Shown here piece by piece: positions 51,244-62,200 of a DNA stretch of 64,000 bases. Each line of letters starts with the position of its first letter. The stretch's first letter is position 1. Source of the stretch: Polycladomyces subterraneus (lineage in GTDB: Bacteria > Bacillota > Bacilli > Thermoactinomycetales > JIR-001); the NCBI RefSeq assembly GCF_030433435.1, contig NZ_JANRHH010000012.1, positions 1-64,000 on the forward strand, written 5' to 3'. The notes beneath the pieces were generated by a model. It ran no database searches. It was given only the letters and a program-made list of their open reading frames with translations, and had not been told where the DNA came from. The translations under genes and the position numbers were made by a program.

Positions 51244-52536
51244 ATGAAGGCAAGCTGGGAAAAAACGGAGAAAAACCAGGGCGTGCTCACCGTTGAAGTG
51301 GACGCCGACAAAGTGAACGAAGCACTGGATCAAGCGTTTAAAAAAGTCGTGAAAAAAGTATCCGTGCCCGGATTCCGCAAAGGGAAAGTGCCGCGCCCGA
51401 TCTTTGAAAAGCGTTTCGGTGTGGAAGCGTTGTATCAAGATGCACTGGATATCCTCCTGCCGGAAGCGTATCAAGCGGCCGTTGAGGAAACGGGAATCGA
51501 GCCGGTGGATCGTCCGGAGATCGATATCGAGCAAATGGAAAAAGGCAAAGAACTGATCTTCAAGGCGACAGTCACCGTGAAGCCCGAAGTGAAACTGGGT
51601 GAGTACAAAGGGTTGGAAGTACCGGCCAAAGATTTCTCCGTTAAGCCGGAAGATGTGGAAGAAGAACTGAAAAAGATGCAACAACGGCAAGGCCAGCTGG
51701 AAGTTGTTGAAGAGGGTGCGGTGGAAAAAGGCGATCGCGTCATCATTGATTTCGAAGGGTTTATCGACGGTAAACCGTTTGAAGGGGGCAACGCGGAACA
51801 ATACAACCTGGAAGTGGGTTCCGGCCAATTCATCCCGGGCTTTGAAGACCAACTGATTGGCCTGAAACCGGGAGAAGAAAAAGAAATCAACGTCACTTTC
51901 CCGGAAGATTACCATGCTGAGGAGCTGGCCGGTAAAGAAGCCGTCTTCAAAGTAAAACTGCATGAAATCAAACGGTTGCGCCTGCCCGAGCTGGATGACG
52001 AGTTCGCTCAAGACGTGAGCGAATTTGATACGCTGGAAGAATTGAAAGCGGACATTGAGAATAAACTCAAGGAAAAGGCCAAAAATGACGAAGAAAATTA
52101 CCGTCGCAACAAATTGGTGGAACTGGCGGCGGCCAATGCTGAAATCGACCTGCCTCCGGTGATGATTGAACATGAAATCGACCACATGTTGCGTCATTTT
52201 GATCAGCAACTGCGTTACCAAGGTATGAACCTGGATCTGTACAAACAGTTCACCGGTCAGGATGACGCCGCGCTGCGCGAGCAGTTCAAGGAAGATGCCG
52301 AGAAAAAAGTGCGGGCTAACCTGGTGTTGGAAGCGATCGCGAAAGCGGAAAACGTGGAAGTAACGGATGAAGAAGTAGAGGAAGAACTGAAAAAACTGGC
52401 TGAACAATACAATCGTGAATTGGATGAGATCAAACGCCTCTTTGAACAACAGGGAGGATTGGATCAGATCAAGGAAGAATTAGTCATTCGAAAAACAATC
52501 GACCTACTTGTATCCAACAGCAAAAATGCGGCATAA
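51244..52536 (+). CDS. tig: Trigger factor
   Basis: A 430-residue ribosome-associated chaperone and prolyl isomerase. The N-terminal ribosome-binding signature [19 protein letters not shown], the FKBP-type domain ([20 protein letters not shown]) and a long helical C-terminal domain are visible. ATG 51244 follows AGGAGGGAAG. It has its own promoter and a strong terminator, upstream of the clpP-clpX unit. Confidence 0.97.
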   Translation: MKASWEKTEKNQGVLTVEVDADKVNEALDQAFKKVVKKVSVPGFRKGKVPRPIFEKRFGVEALYQDALDILLPEAYQAAVEETGIEPVDRPEIDIEQMEKGKELIFKATVTVKPEVKLGEYKGLEVPAKDFSVKPEDVEEELKKMQQRQGQLEVVEEGAVEKGDRVIIDFEGFIDGKPFEGGNAEQYNLEVGSGQFIPGFEDQLIGLKPGEEKEINVTFPEDYHAEELAGKEAVFKVKLHEIKRLRLPELDDEFAQDVSEFDTLEELKADIENKLKEKAKNDEENYRRNKLVELAAANAEIDLPPVMIEHEIDHMLRHFDQQLRYQGMNLDLYKQFTGQDDAALREQFKEDAEKKVRANLVLEAIAKAENVEVTDEEVEEELKKLAEQYNRELDEIKRLFEQQGGLDQIKEELVIRKTIDLLVSNSKNAA

Positions 52537-52552
52537 TGAAGATAGAGCAGGT

Positions 52553-52590
52553 AAAACAAGGCACGTTTCCCACACGTGCCTTGTTTTTAA
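52553..52590 (+). terminator. Terminator of tig
   Basis: AAAACAAGGCACGT/ACGTGCCTTGTTTT (52553-52566 and 52574-52587), a 14-bp perfect stem ending in a T-run. Confidence 0.93.
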
Positions 52591-52623
52591 AACTGCTACT
52601 GCTTTTAAAAAGGGGTGGATGGC

Positions 52624-53220
52624 GTGACCTTGATCCCAATGGTCGTCGAGCAAACCAGTCGGGGCGAACGGGCGTATGATATTTATTCTCGCCTGTTGAA
52701 GGACCGGATCATATTCCTCGGCAGCGCGATCGACGACCATGTCGCCAATCTGGTGGTTTCTCAATTGTTGTTTTTGGATGCGGAAGATCCTGAGAAGGAT
52801 ATCCACCTGTACATAAACTCTCCCGGCGGGTCCATCACCGCAGGGATGGCGATTTACGACACGATGCAGTTCATCAAAGCGGATGTGTCGACTATTTGTA
52901 TCGGCTTGGCTGCCAGCATGGGTTCGTTCCTGCTAGCGGCTGGAGCCAAAGGGAAGCGGTATGCATTGCCCAATAGCGAGGTCATGATCCACCAACCTCT
53001 CGGCGGCGTGCGCGGCCAGGCAACCGATATCAAAATCCATGCTGATTGGATTTTGCGCACGCGGGAGAAGGTAAACAAGATCTTGGCGGAGCGTACCGGG
53101 CAACCGCTGGAGAAAATCGAGCGCGACACAGATCGCGACTTCTTCATGGGTGCTCAAGAAGCGGTCGAATACGGCCTGATCGATAAAGTGATCACCCAGC
53201 CCAACCATCGAAAGGGGTGA
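52624..53220 (+). CDS. clpP: ATP-dependent Clp protease proteolytic subunit
   Basis: A 198-residue serine protease. Catalytic Ser98 ([11 protein letters not shown]), His123 (MIHQPLGG) and Asp172 ([10 protein letters not shown]) are in place. GTG 52624 gives the usual N-terminus [23 protein letters not shown] 52615 is immediately after the ribosome site and too close. It forms the double-ring chamber used by ClpX, encoded 8 bases downstream. In B. subtilis clpP lies elsewhere, so this arrangement differs. Confidence 0.97.
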   Translation: MTLIPMVVEQTSRGERAYDIYSRLLKDRIIFLGSAIDDHVANLVVSQLLFLDAEDPEKDIHLYINSPGGSITAGMAIYDTMQFIKADVSTICIGLAASMGSFLLAAGAKGKRYALPNSEVMIHQPLGGVRGQATDIKIHADWILRTREKVNKILAERTGQPLEKIERDTDRDFFMGAQEAVEYGLIDKVITQPNHRKG

Positions 53221-53227
53221 GCAGGGG

Positions 53228-54490
53228 ATGTTCAAATTCAATGAAGAAAAAGGACAGCTCAAATGCTCCTTCTGCGGCAAATCGCAGGATCAGGTGCGCA
53301 AGCTGGTCGCCGGACCAGGAGTGTACATCTGCGACGAGTGCATTGAGCTGTGCAACGAAATCGTTGAGGAAGAACTCGGCGGCGAAGAGGAAATTGATCT
53401 GAAAAACCTGCCCAAACCGCAAGAGATTCGTGCCATCCTCGACCAGTATGTGATCGGCCAGGATCATGCCAAAAAGGCACTTTCCGTTGCGGTTTACAAT
53501 CACTATAAACGGATCAACTCCTCCCACAAATCGGATGATGTGGAGCTCCAAAAAAGCAACATCATCATGTTGGGGCCCACCGGAAGCGGGAAAACGCTGT
53601 TAGCGCAAACACTGGCAAGAATCCTGAACGTTCCTTTCGCGATTGCGGATGCCACCTCTCTGACGGAAGCGGGATACGTTGGGGAAGACGTGGAAAACAT
53701 CCTGCTCAAGCTGATCCAGGCGGCGGATTACGATGTGGAGAAAGCCGAGCGGGGTATCATCTATATCGATGAAATCGACAAGGTGGCTCGCAAATCGGAA
53801 AACCCGTCGATCACGCGGGATGTTTCCGGTGAAGGGGTACAACAGGCCCTGCTCAAAATCCTGGAGGGAACAGTGGCCAGCGTTCCGCCGCAAGGCGGCC
53901 GGAAACACCCTCATCAGGAGTTCATTCAAATCGATACCAGCAACATTCTGTTCATCTGCGGTGGTGCGTTTGACGGCCTGGAGCAGATCATCAAACGTCG
54001 GATCGGCAAAAAGGTGATCGGATTCGGTGCCGATAAGCACTCCGTCGATATGAAACCCGGTGAATACCTCAAGATGGTTCTGCCGGAAGACCTGCTGAAA
54101 TTCGGCTTGATTCCCGAATTTGTTGGTCGGTTGCCGGTGATCACCACATTGGAACCGCTGGATGAAGAGGCGTTGGTACGGATTTTGACTGAACCAAAAA
54201 ATGCGCTGGTCAAACAGTACCAAAAATTGCTCGAGATGGACAATGTAGAATTGCATTTCGAGCCGGACGCCCTCCGAGCCATTGCTAAAGAAGCGATCAA
54301 ACGGAACACCGGCGCCCGGGGACTCAGGGCGATTATCGAGTCTATCATGCTCGATGTCATGTTTGATCTCCCGTCCCGTGACGATGTGGTCAAATGCGTC
54401 GTAACGAAAGAAACGGTGCTCAACAAAGTGGGACCGAAGTTGACGACGCGAGAAGGTCGCGTGATCGAGAAAAAAGAAGAAAGCGCATGA
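53228..54490 (+). CDS. clpX: ATP-dependent Clp protease ATP-binding subunit ClpX
   Basis: A 420-residue AAA+ unfoldase. An N-terminal four-cysteine zinc domain ([10 protein letters not shown], then CDECIELC), Walker A GPTGSGKT, Walker [10 protein letters not shown], the ClpP-contacting IGF loop (KKVIGFGAD) and a C-terminal lid are present. It recognises, unfolds and feeds substrates to ClpP. Cotranscribed with clpP. Confidence 0.98.
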   Translation: MFKFNEEKGQLKCSFCGKSQDQVRKLVAGPGVYICDECIELCNEIVEEELGGEEEIDLKNLPKPQEIRAILDQYVIGQDHAKKALSVAVYNHYKRINSSHKSDDVELQKSNIIMLGPTGSGKTLLAQTLARILNVPFAIADATSLTEAGYVGEDVENILLKLIQAADYDVEKAERGIIYIDEIDKVARKSENPSITRDVSGEGVQQALLKILEGTVASVPPQGGRKHPHQEFIQIDTSNILFICGGAFDGLEQIIKRRIGKKVIGFGADKHSVDMKPGEYLKMVLPEDLLKFGLIPEFVGRLPVITTLEPLDEEALVRILTEPKNALVKQYQKLLEMDNVELHFEPDALRAIAKEAIKRNTGARGLRAIIESIMLDVMFDLPSRDDVVKCVVTKETVLNKVGPKLTTREGRVIEKKEESA

Positions 54491-54527
54491 TGTATCAATA
54501 AAAACGATATTTCACGGTTTGGTTACA

Positions 54528-54551
54528 CCTGCGGCAGCAGGTGTTTTTATT
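54528..54551 (+). terminator. Terminator of clpPX
   Basis: CACCTGC-GGCA-GCAGGTG followed by TTTTTAT. Confidence 0.88.
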
Positions 54552-54641
54552 TATGATAGAATAAGGTGGAGTTTGCTTGAGGATTCAAGCATGAAATCAA
54601 CATTTTTAACAGAAATCAACAGGAAGTGGAGTGTATGCCGC

Positions 54642-55765
54642 ATGGAAGTGAAGACAGTACAAAAGGAGGAATATTTGTCTTTTATTGAAAAGCATCCGTT
54701 GGCGAACTTCATGCAATATCCTTCGTGGGCCGAGGTCAAGATGGATTGGCAACACGACTTGCTCGGATGGTTTGAAGCGGACGGGAATATGGTTGGATGC
54801 GCGTTGGTGTTGTATAGAAAAATGCCGGCAATCAATAAATTCCTCGCATACATACCGCGTGGTCCCTTGATTGATTGGAAAGCAAAAAATTTAAAGAACT
54901 GGTTTTTCCGTTATTTGATTATCTCAAGGAGCGAAACGTCTTTACCGTCAAAATAGATCCACCGGTTGTCCGCGCCAAATGGCATGCGCGAACAATCCAA
55001 TCCTATATCCGGGATATTCGCACTCATGGGCTAAAGGGCAAATCACTGACCGATGTGGGACCGGATTGGCAAGATCCTGCAGCCGACTATGTGCAGCAGG
55101 TATTGATGGAGATGGGTTGGAAAAAGAAAAGTCCGGAAGAAGGCTTTTCCACAGTGCAACCGCAGTTCGAATACCGTCTGAACTTGAAAGACAGGACATT
55201 GGATGACATATGGAAAGGATTTCGCCGATCCTGGCGGCAAAATATCCGCAAAGCTGAGAAGCAACAAGTGGTGGTCACGGTGGGTGAGGAACAGGATCTC
55301 GATGCTTACTACGACCTGTTGAAAGCCACGGCCGAACGCAAGCAGTTCGGTGTGCGCAACTATGCCTATTTCCAACAGATGTTCCGAGCATTGAAACGGG
55401 ATGATGCGGACCGGATCCGGTTATATCTCGCCATTTGGAACGATCAGTTGTTGTCGGCGGCATTGATGCTGCATACGGCCGGTCATGTCTGGGTGCTCTA
55501 CGGCGCTTCCCACCACGAAAATCGGGACAAGATGCCCAACTACGCCCTGCATTGGCGGATGATCCAAGATGCCCACCGAATGGGGGCACATACGTACGAC
55601 TTCCGCGGAATCAGTCCGTCACTGGATGCCGAATCCCCGTTGTTTGGATTGTTAAACTTCCAATTGGGTTTCCACGGCGAAGCCTGCCAACTGATCGGTG
55701 AATGGGATTATCCGTTGCAACCGATGCTGTATTGGGCGTTTGACATGTACATGAGGAAACGGTGA
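54642..55765 (+). pseudogene. FemX-like peptidoglycan-bridge aminoacyltransferase gene, frameshifted
   Basis: A FemABX-type double-GNAT protein split between two frames. Frame 1 (ATG 54642 after AGGAAGTGGAG) encodes FIEKHPLANFMQYPSWAEVK and AYIPRGPLIDW; homology then continues in the -1 frame from about 54884 (KFKELVFPLFDYLKERNVF, then VQPQFEYRLNLKDRTLDDIW) to 55765. The switch lies exactly on A AAA AAT at 54884-54890, a slippery heptamer and homopolymer. The whole reads as about 374 residues, normal for the family, which adds amino acids from tRNA to the bridge. It may be a mutation, a sequence error or a real -1 frameshift. Confidence 0.82.
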
Positions 55766-56124
55766 GGTGCTGATCGAGCATCGATCTGGAAAATAAAGGA
55801 ACTATAAATTTTCTCTAAGTGAAGCGTAATTTGCCTGCGTCCATCTATGGTGCCTAGAAAGTCTTACAAATCTTGGGGACCCTATTCCCGATAGTGACTT
55901 TATCTACGTGGGGAAAAAGTCGGGGAAAGGGTTCCTCTTGCAAGGCGCTGGTGAAGTGAGCCGGGAAAGTGAAGTCGGAGCGAGTTGGACAATGTGAACA
56001 ACCTCTCTCCGATGCAGGTATTCGGTTTAGGTGACTATCCCTACCGTTTTGCGGCCATACTATGAACGACCCACGGGGCGGGAGGCGCCCTTGGACGGAT
56101 GAGGTTGCAACGGGGGGGATCAGG
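55766..56124 (+). other. Untranslated region upstream of lonB with a rod-like hairpin
   Basis: About 360 bases without a supported gene. The segment 55875-55936 folds into an elongated hairpin: GACTTT/AAAGTC (55896-55901, 55916-55921) at the tip, TTCCC/GGGAA and ACCCT/AGGGT below, with small interruptions. No T-run follows, so it is not a simple terminator. No promoter for lonB was clear. Confidence 0.5.
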
Positions 56125-57849
56125 TTGAACTGGACTGTCTTATTGATGATTTTGCAAGTGTTTTTTTCGGTTGTAATTGGGGTTTATTTTTGGAATCTGC
56201 TTCGGAATCAGCAGACGAGTCGGTCTGCGGTGGATCGTGAATCCCGTAAAGAAGTGGAAAAACTGCACAAGATGCGAATGGTCTCCTTAACCGAACCACT
56301 AGCAGAGAAGACAAGACCGGCGCGATTTGAAGATATTGTGGGACAATCGGAGGGACTGCGAGCGCTTCAAGCAGCACTTTGCGGTCCCAATCCCCAACAC
56401 GTGATCATTTACGGGCCGCCTGGTGTAGGCAAGACCGCAGCCGCGCGCGTGGTCATGGAGGTGGCCAAGCGGAATCCGCTGTCCCCGTTTACATCCGAAT
56501 CTAAATTTGTGGAGATGGATGCCACGACTGCCCGATTCGACGAGCGCGGGATTGCCGATCCCATTATTGGTTCCGTACACGATCCTATTTATCAAGGAGC
56601 GGGTCCGATGGGGATGGCAGGTATCCCCCAACCCAAACCGGGTGCGGTAACCAAGGCACATGGCGGCATTTTGTTTATCGATGAAATCGGCGAATTGCAT
56701 CCCGTACAAATGAACAAATTGCTCAAGGTGCTGGAAGACCGCAAAGTGTTTTTGGAAAGCGCCTATTATAATTCTGAAGATCCCCAAACGCCCGGTTACA
56801 TCCACGACATCTTCCAAAACGGGTTGCCTGCGGACTTTCGATTGGTCGGGGCTACTACGCGCACGCCGGAAGAATTGCCGCCGGCGCTCCGCTCCCGTTG
56901 CATGGAAATCTTTTTTCGACCGTTGTTGCCGGGCGAAGTGGGTACCATCGCTCGACAGGCGTTGGAACGCATTTCATTCGATTATGAACCGGAAGCAATC
57001 CGGGTGATCCAAAAATATGCCACCAATGGACGGGAAGCGGTCAATATGGTCCAGACTGCGGTTGGATTGGCGATGACAGATCAACGGACAAAAGTATGGA
57101 CTTCTGATGTGGAATGGGTGGCGCATAACAGTCAGCTCTCACCCCGTCCCGAGTTGAAAGTGCCGCCGTCACCGCAGATTGGACTGGCCAACGGGTTGGC
57201 TGTGTATGGCCCCAATATGGGCACATTGTTGGAAGTGGAAGTGACGGCCATTCCTGCTGAGGAAAAAGGCAAAGGAAGCTTGCGCATCACCGGTGTGGTG
57301 GACGAGGAAGAGATGGGCAGCACCGCAAGGCGATTGCGGCGCAAAAGCATGGCGCACGGTTCAGTGGAAAACGTGTTGACCGTGTTGCGCAAGACGGATG
57401 TCAACCCTTATGACTATCATCTGCACATCAACTTTCCCGGCGGGATTCCGTTGGATGGGCCTTCGGCGGGAGTTACGATGGCCACGGCGATTTATTCGGC
57501 GATCAAAAAGATTCCGGTCGACAATCGCTTGGCGATGACTGGTGAACTCAGCATTCACGGCCGCGTGAAACCTGTTGGCGGTGTCGTGGCCAAGGTGGAG
57601 GCGGCGAGGCAGGCGGGGGCGTCAAGGGTGTTAATTCCGGCCGACAACATGCAGGCCCTGTTTCAGGAAATGAAGGGCGTCGAGGTCATCCCGGTGGAAC
57701 GCCTTGATGAAGTGTTGATCCATGCATTGAAAATGTCCGAACCGAAAGAGGACCCGTCGGTTTCGGGTACGCGTCTGTTTTCCCCATCCCCGGCTCCGCT
57801 GATGTCCTCCCCTTTGAAACCGGAGGGTGAAAGTCGGGGGAATGTGTGA
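56125..57849 (+). CDS. lonB: Lon-like protease LonB
   Basis: A 574-residue membrane-tethered AAA+ protease. N-terminal helix LNWTVLLMILQVFFSVVIGV, Walker [17 protein letters not shown], Walker B ILFIDEIGEL and a C-terminal Lon protease domain with the serine in DGPSAGVTMATAI and lysine in VGGVVAKVEAAR. TTG 56125 follows GGGGGG and gives the N-terminus aligned with B. subtilis LonB; the longer upstream frame is rejected. LonB is forespore-associated in B. subtilis. Confidence 0.96.
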   Translation: MNWTVLLMILQVFFSVVIGVYFWNLLRNQQTSRSAVDRESRKEVEKLHKMRMVSLTEPLAEKTRPARFEDIVGQSEGLRALQAALCGPNPQHVIIYGPPGVGKTAAARVVMEVAKRNPLSPFTSESKFVEMDATTARFDERGIADPIIGSVHDPIYQGAGPMGMAGIPQPKPGAVTKAHGGILFIDEIGELHPVQMNKLLKVLEDRKVFLESAYYNSEDPQTPGYIHDIFQNGLPADFRLVGATTRTPEELPPALRSRCMEIFFRPLLPGEVGTIARQALERISFDYEPEAIRVIQKYATNGREAVNMVQTAVGLAMTDQRTKVWTSDVEWVAHNSQLSPRPELKVPPSPQIGLANGLAVYGPNMGTLLEVEVTAIPAEEKGKGSLRITGVVDEEEMGSTARRLRRKSMAHGSVENVLTVLRKTDVNPYDYHLHINFPGGIPLDGPSAGVTMATAIYSAIKKIPVDNRLAMTGELSIHGRVKPVGGVVAKVEAARQAGASRVLIPADNMQALFQEMKGVEVIPVERLDEVLIHALKMSEPKEDPSVSGTRLFSPSPAPLMSSPLKPEGESRGNV

Positions 57850-57867
57850 TAAGATGCCTGTAAGAAG

Positions 57868-57904
57868 GGGGCGAACATTCGATTCACACGAATTCGCCCC
57901 TTTT
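57868..57904 (+). terminator. Terminator of lonB
   Basis: GGGGCGAA/TTCGCCCC (57868-57875 and 57893-57900) followed by TTTT. Confidence 0.8.
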
Positions 57905-58032
57905 CCCATCCAGCGCTTCTCATCCCTTTCCTGTCATGGACAAAAGTAAGTGAATAAGATAAAATCGAACAAAGCTCGACCTACCGATACTCCCACAAGC
58001 GTCATCACAGCAGTGGAGGTGCTCAAACGGCC

Positions 58033-60369
58033 GTGAAAGAGGAGCAGCGCATATTGCCGTTGTTGCCATTGCGCGGATTGATCGTCTATCCGAGCATGGT
58101 GCTTCATTTGGATGTTGGCCGGGAACGCTCAGTCAAGGCGTTGGAACAGGCAATGGTCGACGAGAACCTGATTGTGTTGTCAACCCAACGTGAAGTTCAT
58201 ATAGAGGAACCGTCGCCGGACGACATTTATCGGATGGGGACAATTGCCCGCGTCCGTCAGATGCTGAAGTTGCCCAACGGCACGATTCGCGTGTTGGTGG
58301 AGGGTTTGCATCGGGCGACCATCGACGAATTTCTCGATGAACAAACATTTTACCGGGTTCGTGTCACCCAACTGGCGCCCCAGGTGAAAGACGATCTGCA
58401 ATTGGAAGCGCTGATGCGCTCCGTATTGGACTATTTTGAGCAATACTTACGTTTATCCAAAAAGGTGTCGCCGGAGACGTATTCGGCGGTGGCGGACATT
58501 GACGATCCCGGTCGGCTCGCCGACATCATCGCATCCCATCTGCCGCTGAAGATCGCCGACAAGCAAAAAATCTTGGAGACGATTGACGTCCATAAGCGAT
58601 TGGAAACGCTTCTTGAAATGCTTAATGATGAGCGGGAAGTGTTGGAGCTGGAGCGCAAGATCAGCCAGCGCGTCAAGAAGCAGATGGAGAAAACGCAAAA
58701 AGAGTATTACCTGCGTGAACAGATGAAGGCGATCCAACGGGAGCTTGGAGAAAAAGAAGGCCGTGTCGGCGAAGTGGAGGAGCTGCGGGAACAACTGTCC
58801 AAGCTGGATGCGCCCGATTATGTGGTGGAAAAAGTGGAAAAAGAGATTGAACGGCTGGAAAAAATCCCGACCACCTCAGCGGAAGGGGGCGTCATCCGCA
58901 CGTATGTGGAATGGTTGCTCCAACTTCCTTGGCGCAAGGAAACGAAGGATGATCTCGACCTGAAAAAAGCGGAAAAAATTTTGGATGAGGATCATTACGG
59001 TTTGGAAAAAGCCAAAGAGCGGGTACTGGAGTACCTGGCTGTCCAGAAAATGGTGAAAAAGCTCAAAGGTCCCATCCTGTGTCTGGTGGGCCCGCCAGGG
59101 GTGGGGAAAACCTCATTGGCTCGCTCGGTTGCCCGCGCCCTCAACCGGAAGTTTGTGCGCGTCTCCTTGGGCGGTGTGCGGGATGAGGCGGAGATCCGCG
59201 GTCACCGGCGCACGTATGTCGGCGCGTTGCCCGGGCGGATCATTCAGGGGATGAAAACAGCAGGCACGATCAATCCGGTCTTTTTGCTGGATGAGATCGA
59301 TAAAATGTCGGCCGATTTTCGCGGTGACCCGGCTGCAGCGTTGTTGGAAGTGTTGGACCCGGAACAAAACGCCACGTTCAGCGATCATTACATCGAAATT
59401 CCCTATGATTTGTCCAAAGTAATGTTCATCACCACCGCCAACAATCTGTATGGTATTCCGCGTCCGCTGTTGGACCGGATGGAGGTTTTGAACATCTCTG
59501 GCTACACCGAGCTAGAAAAGGAACAGATCGCCAAAGGTTACCTGATCCCCAAACAGATGAAAGAGCACGGTTTGGCCAAGGATCAGTTGCAAATTCACAA
59601 AGACGCGATATTAAAAGTGATCCGTCACTACACCCGGGAGGCGGGCGTGCGCAATCTAGAGCGCACGATCGGCACCTTGTGCCGCAAAGCGGCGAAACTG
59701 CTGGTTACCGGTGAGAAGAAAAAAGTGGTGATCACCCCGAAAAACTTGGAGCAGTTCTTGGGGCCGGTCAAGTTTCGATATGGAAGAGCCGAAGAAACGG
59801 ATCAAGTCGGAGCCGCCACGGGACTGGCGTGGACCGAAACGGGCGGCGACACGTTGACCATCGAGGTGACCGTACTGCCCGGCAAGGGGAAACTGACGTT
59901 GACCGGCAAATTGGGAGAAGTGATGAAGGAATCGGCTCAGGCTGCGTTCAGCTATATCCGTTCCCGAGCTGAGGAGTTCCACATCGATCCGGAATTTCAT
60001 GAGAAAAACGATATTCACATCCACGTGCCGGAAGGGGCGATCCCCAAGGACGGACCATCCGCCGGGATCACCATGGCCACGGCACTTGTATCGGCGCTGA
60101 CTGGTATCCCGATTTCCCGCCACGTGGCAATGACGGGCGAGATTACATTGCGCGGTCGTGTGTTGCCGATCGGGGGCCTTAAGGAAAAAGCGCTCAGCGC
60201 GCACCGCGCCGGCATCCGTCATGTCCTGATACCCAAAGATAACGAGAAGGATTTGGAAGATGTGCCCGAGAGTGTCCGCCGTGATTTGACGTTTACGTTG
60301 GTGGAGCATATGGACGAAGTGTTGGCTCGGGCGTTGGTGAGGGATCCGCGTGAACGTAAAACAAGTTGA
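58033..60369 (+). CDS. lonA: ATP-dependent protease La (LonA)
   Basis: A 778-residue cytoplasmic Lon. N-terminal substrate domain ([20 protein letters not shown]), AAA+ domain with [20 protein letters not shown], and protease domain with Ser676 in [15 protein letters not shown] and Lys719 in [17 protein letters not shown] 58033 follows GGAGGTG. It degrades damaged and regulatory proteins. The 3' end overlaps engB by 20 bases. Confidence 0.98.
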   Translation: MKEEQRILPLLPLRGLIVYPSMVLHLDVGRERSVKALEQAMVDENLIVLSTQREVHIEEPSPDDIYRMGTIARVRQMLKLPNGTIRVLVEGLHRATIDEFLDEQTFYRVRVTQLAPQVKDDLQLEALMRSVLDYFEQYLRLSKKVSPETYSAVADIDDPGRLADIIASHLPLKIADKQKILETIDVHKRLETLLEMLNDEREVLELERKISQRVKKQMEKTQKEYYLREQMKAIQRELGEKEGRVGEVEELREQLSKLDAPDYVVEKVEKEIERLEKIPTTSAEGGVIRTYVEWLLQLPWRKETKDDLDLKKAEKILDEDHYGLEKAKERVLEYLAVQKMVKKLKGPILCLVGPPGVGKTSLARSVARALNRKFVRVSLGGVRDEAEIRGHRRTYVGALPGRIIQGMKTAGTINPVFLLDEIDKMSADFRGDPAAALLEVLDPEQNATFSDHYIEIPYDLSKVMFITTANNLYGIPRPLLDRMEVLNISGYTELEKEQIAKGYLIPKQMKEHGLAKDQLQIHKDAILKVIRHYTREAGVRNLERTIGTLCRKAAKLLVTGEKKKVVITPKNLEQFLGPVKFRYGRAEETDQVGAATGLAWTETGGDTLTIEVTVLPGKGKLTLTGKLGEVMKESAQAAFSYIRSRAEEFHIDPEFHEKNDIHIHVPEGAIPKDGPSAGITMATALVSALTGIPISRHVAMTGEITLRGRVLPIGGLKEKALSAHRAGIRHVLIPKDNEKDLEDVPESVRRDLTFTLVEHMDEVLARALVRDPRERKTS

Positions 60370-60940
60370 ATTTGTCATCAGTGCGGTAAGACCGTCTCAA
60401 TACCCTGAGGACGCCCTGCCGGAGATCGCTCTGGCCGGGCGTTCCAATGTGGGGAAGTCGTCGCTGATCAACCGAATGGTCCATCGTAAAAATCTCGCCC
60501 GGACCAGTTCCAAACCGGGGAAAACACAGACGATCAACTTTTATAGAGTGAATGGCCAGCTGTATTTTGCCGATATGCCAGGATACGGATTCGCCCGCGT
60601 TTCCAAGGAAACCAAAGCTGCCTGGGCCCGCATGATCGAAGGGTATCTGCTGAATCGACAGGAGCTGAAGGGGGTCATTCAAGTGGTGGATATACGCCAT
60701 CCGCCCACCCGGGATGACCGCATGATGTATGATTGGTTGAAGCATTACGGCATCCCGGTGATTGTCGTCGCCACCAAAGCGGACAAGATCCCCCGGGGCA
60801 AATGGCCGAAGCATGTGAAACAAGTACGGGAAGGCATTCAGATCCGTGAGGACGACCCGTTCATCCTGTTTTCCGCCGAAACAGGTCAGGGCAAGGACGA
60901 GTTGTGGAACGCGATTGCGGCGCTTGTATCGGAAAGTTGA
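60350..60940 (+). CDS. ysxC: Ribosome biogenesis GTPase EngB/YsxC
   Basis: A 196-residue GTPase required for 50S assembly. G1 [16 protein letters not shown]2 around [13 protein letters not shown]3 [11 protein letters not shown]4 ATKADKIPR and the C-terminal [13 protein letters not shown] match EngB. It starts at GTG 60350 inside lonA, preceded by GAGGG, indicating translational coupling. The order lonB-lonA-ysxC is as in B. subtilis. Confidence 0.97.
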   Translation: MNVKQVEFVISAVRPSQYPEDALPEIALAGRSNVGKSSLINRMVHRKNLARTSSKPGKTQTINFYRVNGQLYFADMPGYGFARVSKETKAAWARMIEGYLLNRQELKGVIQVVDIRHPPTRDDRMMYDWLKHYGIPVIVVATKADKIPRGKWPKHVKQVREGIQIREDDPFILFSAETGQGKDELWNAIAALVSES

Positions 60941-61053
60941 TCAGGTGCCGCCCCTTTTCCGCATGAACCATTTATTTTATGATGGAATAGGCTATAAACG
61001 AGAAACCTGTCGTGTGATGCGGCAAGCGTGCGCAGAGAAAGGTTGGGAGAGGA

Positions 61054-62163
61054 TTGGGTAAGAAACTTCGCGTAGCAGTGTTGTTCGGAGGGAAATCCGG
61101 AGAACACGAGGTCTCGATTCAATCAGCTGCCTCCGTTTTGAAAGCGATCGATCGAAATCGTTTCGACGTCATCCCGATTGCCATCGACAAGTCAGGGGAA
61201 TGGCGCATCGGGCAGAAAGCGCTACCTTACCTGGAGGGAACAGGGGAACCGGCATTGTTGGAGGGACTGAAATCCGGTCTACCGGTCGTTTCCGTCCAGG
61301 GAGAGGGAATGGTACCGGCGTTGGATTGGGATGCGGTGGATGTGGTGTTTCCCGTGCTGCACGGCACGTATGGTGAGGACGGCACCATTCAGGGCTTTTT
61401 TGAATTGGCCAACATTCCGTATGTGGGAGCGGGTGTTCTCGCTTCGGCCGTGGGCATGGACAAGGTGATGATGAAAAAAATCTTCGCCCAGGAAGGATTG
61501 CCGCAGGGAAGGTTTTCTCATGTTCTCCGTTCCCGGTTGGAACGGGAGATGGATCAAGTGATTGAGGAAATTGAAACGGCTTTTGATTATCCCGTTTTTC
61601 TCAAACCGGCCAATCTGGGATCCAGTGTGGGTATCTCCAAGGCCACAAACCGGGAAGAGCTGATAAAGGGATTGCGTTTGGCCGCGCAGTACGACCGTAA
61701 AGTCGTGGTGGAAGAGTTCATTCCGGCCCGGGAAGTGGAAGTGGCGGTGTTGGGCAATGACGATCCGCAAGCGTCCGTGCCGGGGGAAATCGTCTCTTCC
61801 AACGACTTTTACGATTACCGCGCCAAATACATCGACGGCAAATCGGAGATGCGCATCCCGGCTGAATTGCCCGCGGAAACGGTCAAAGAGATCCGGCAAT
61901 TGGCTGTGAAAGCATACCGGGCGATCGATTGCAGCGGTTTGGCCCGCGTCGACTTCTTTGTCCGCAAGGACAATGGTCAGGTTTTGATCAACGAGATCAA
62001 CACATTGCCCGGGTTTACGCAATATAGCATGTACCCCAAGCTGTGGGAACACAGTGGTTTGTCCTATACGGACCTGATCACCAAGCTGATCGAACTGGCG
62101 ATAGAACGTCATCAGGAGAAGGAAAAGACAGTCACCACCCTGGAGTTGGATGAACCAAAATAA
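61054..62163 (+). CDS. ddl: D-alanine-D-alanine ligase
   Basis: A 369-residue ATP-grasp ligase. VAVLFGGKSGEHEVSIQSAA, HGTYGEDGTIQGFFELANIP, the ATP-grasp FLKPANLGSSVGISKATN and LINEINTLPGFTQYSMYPKL are Ddl signatures; Tyr in the PYVGAGV region and the Ser-Gly loop favour D-Ala-D-Ala over D-lactate specificity only weakly. TTG 61054 follows GGGAGAGG at short spacing, so the start is less certain than the identity. Confidence 0.95.
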   Translation: MGKKLRVAVLFGGKSGEHEVSIQSAASVLKAIDRNRFDVIPIAIDKSGEWRIGQKALPYLEGTGEPALLEGLKSGLPVVSVQGEGMVPALDWDAVDVVFPVLHGTYGEDGTIQGFFELANIPYVGAGVLASAVGMDKVMMKKIFAQEGLPQGRFSHVLRSRLEREMDQVIEEIETAFDYPVFLKPANLGSSVGISKATNREELIKGLRLAAQYDRKVVVEEFIPAREVEVAVLGNDDPQASVPGEIVSSNDFYDYRAKYIDGKSEMRIPAELPAETVKEIRQLAVKAYRAIDCSGLARVDFFVRKDNGQVLINEINTLPGFTQYSMYPKLWEHSGLSYTDLITKLIELAIERHQEKEKTVTTLELDEPK

Positions 62164-62171
62164 AACGACAG

Positions 62172-62200
62172 AAGGCGGTTCCATACGAACCGCCTTTTTC
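62172..62200 (+). terminator. Terminator of ddl
   Basis: AAGGCGGTTC/GAACCGCCTT followed by TTTC (62172-62181 and 62187-62196). Confidence 0.9.
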
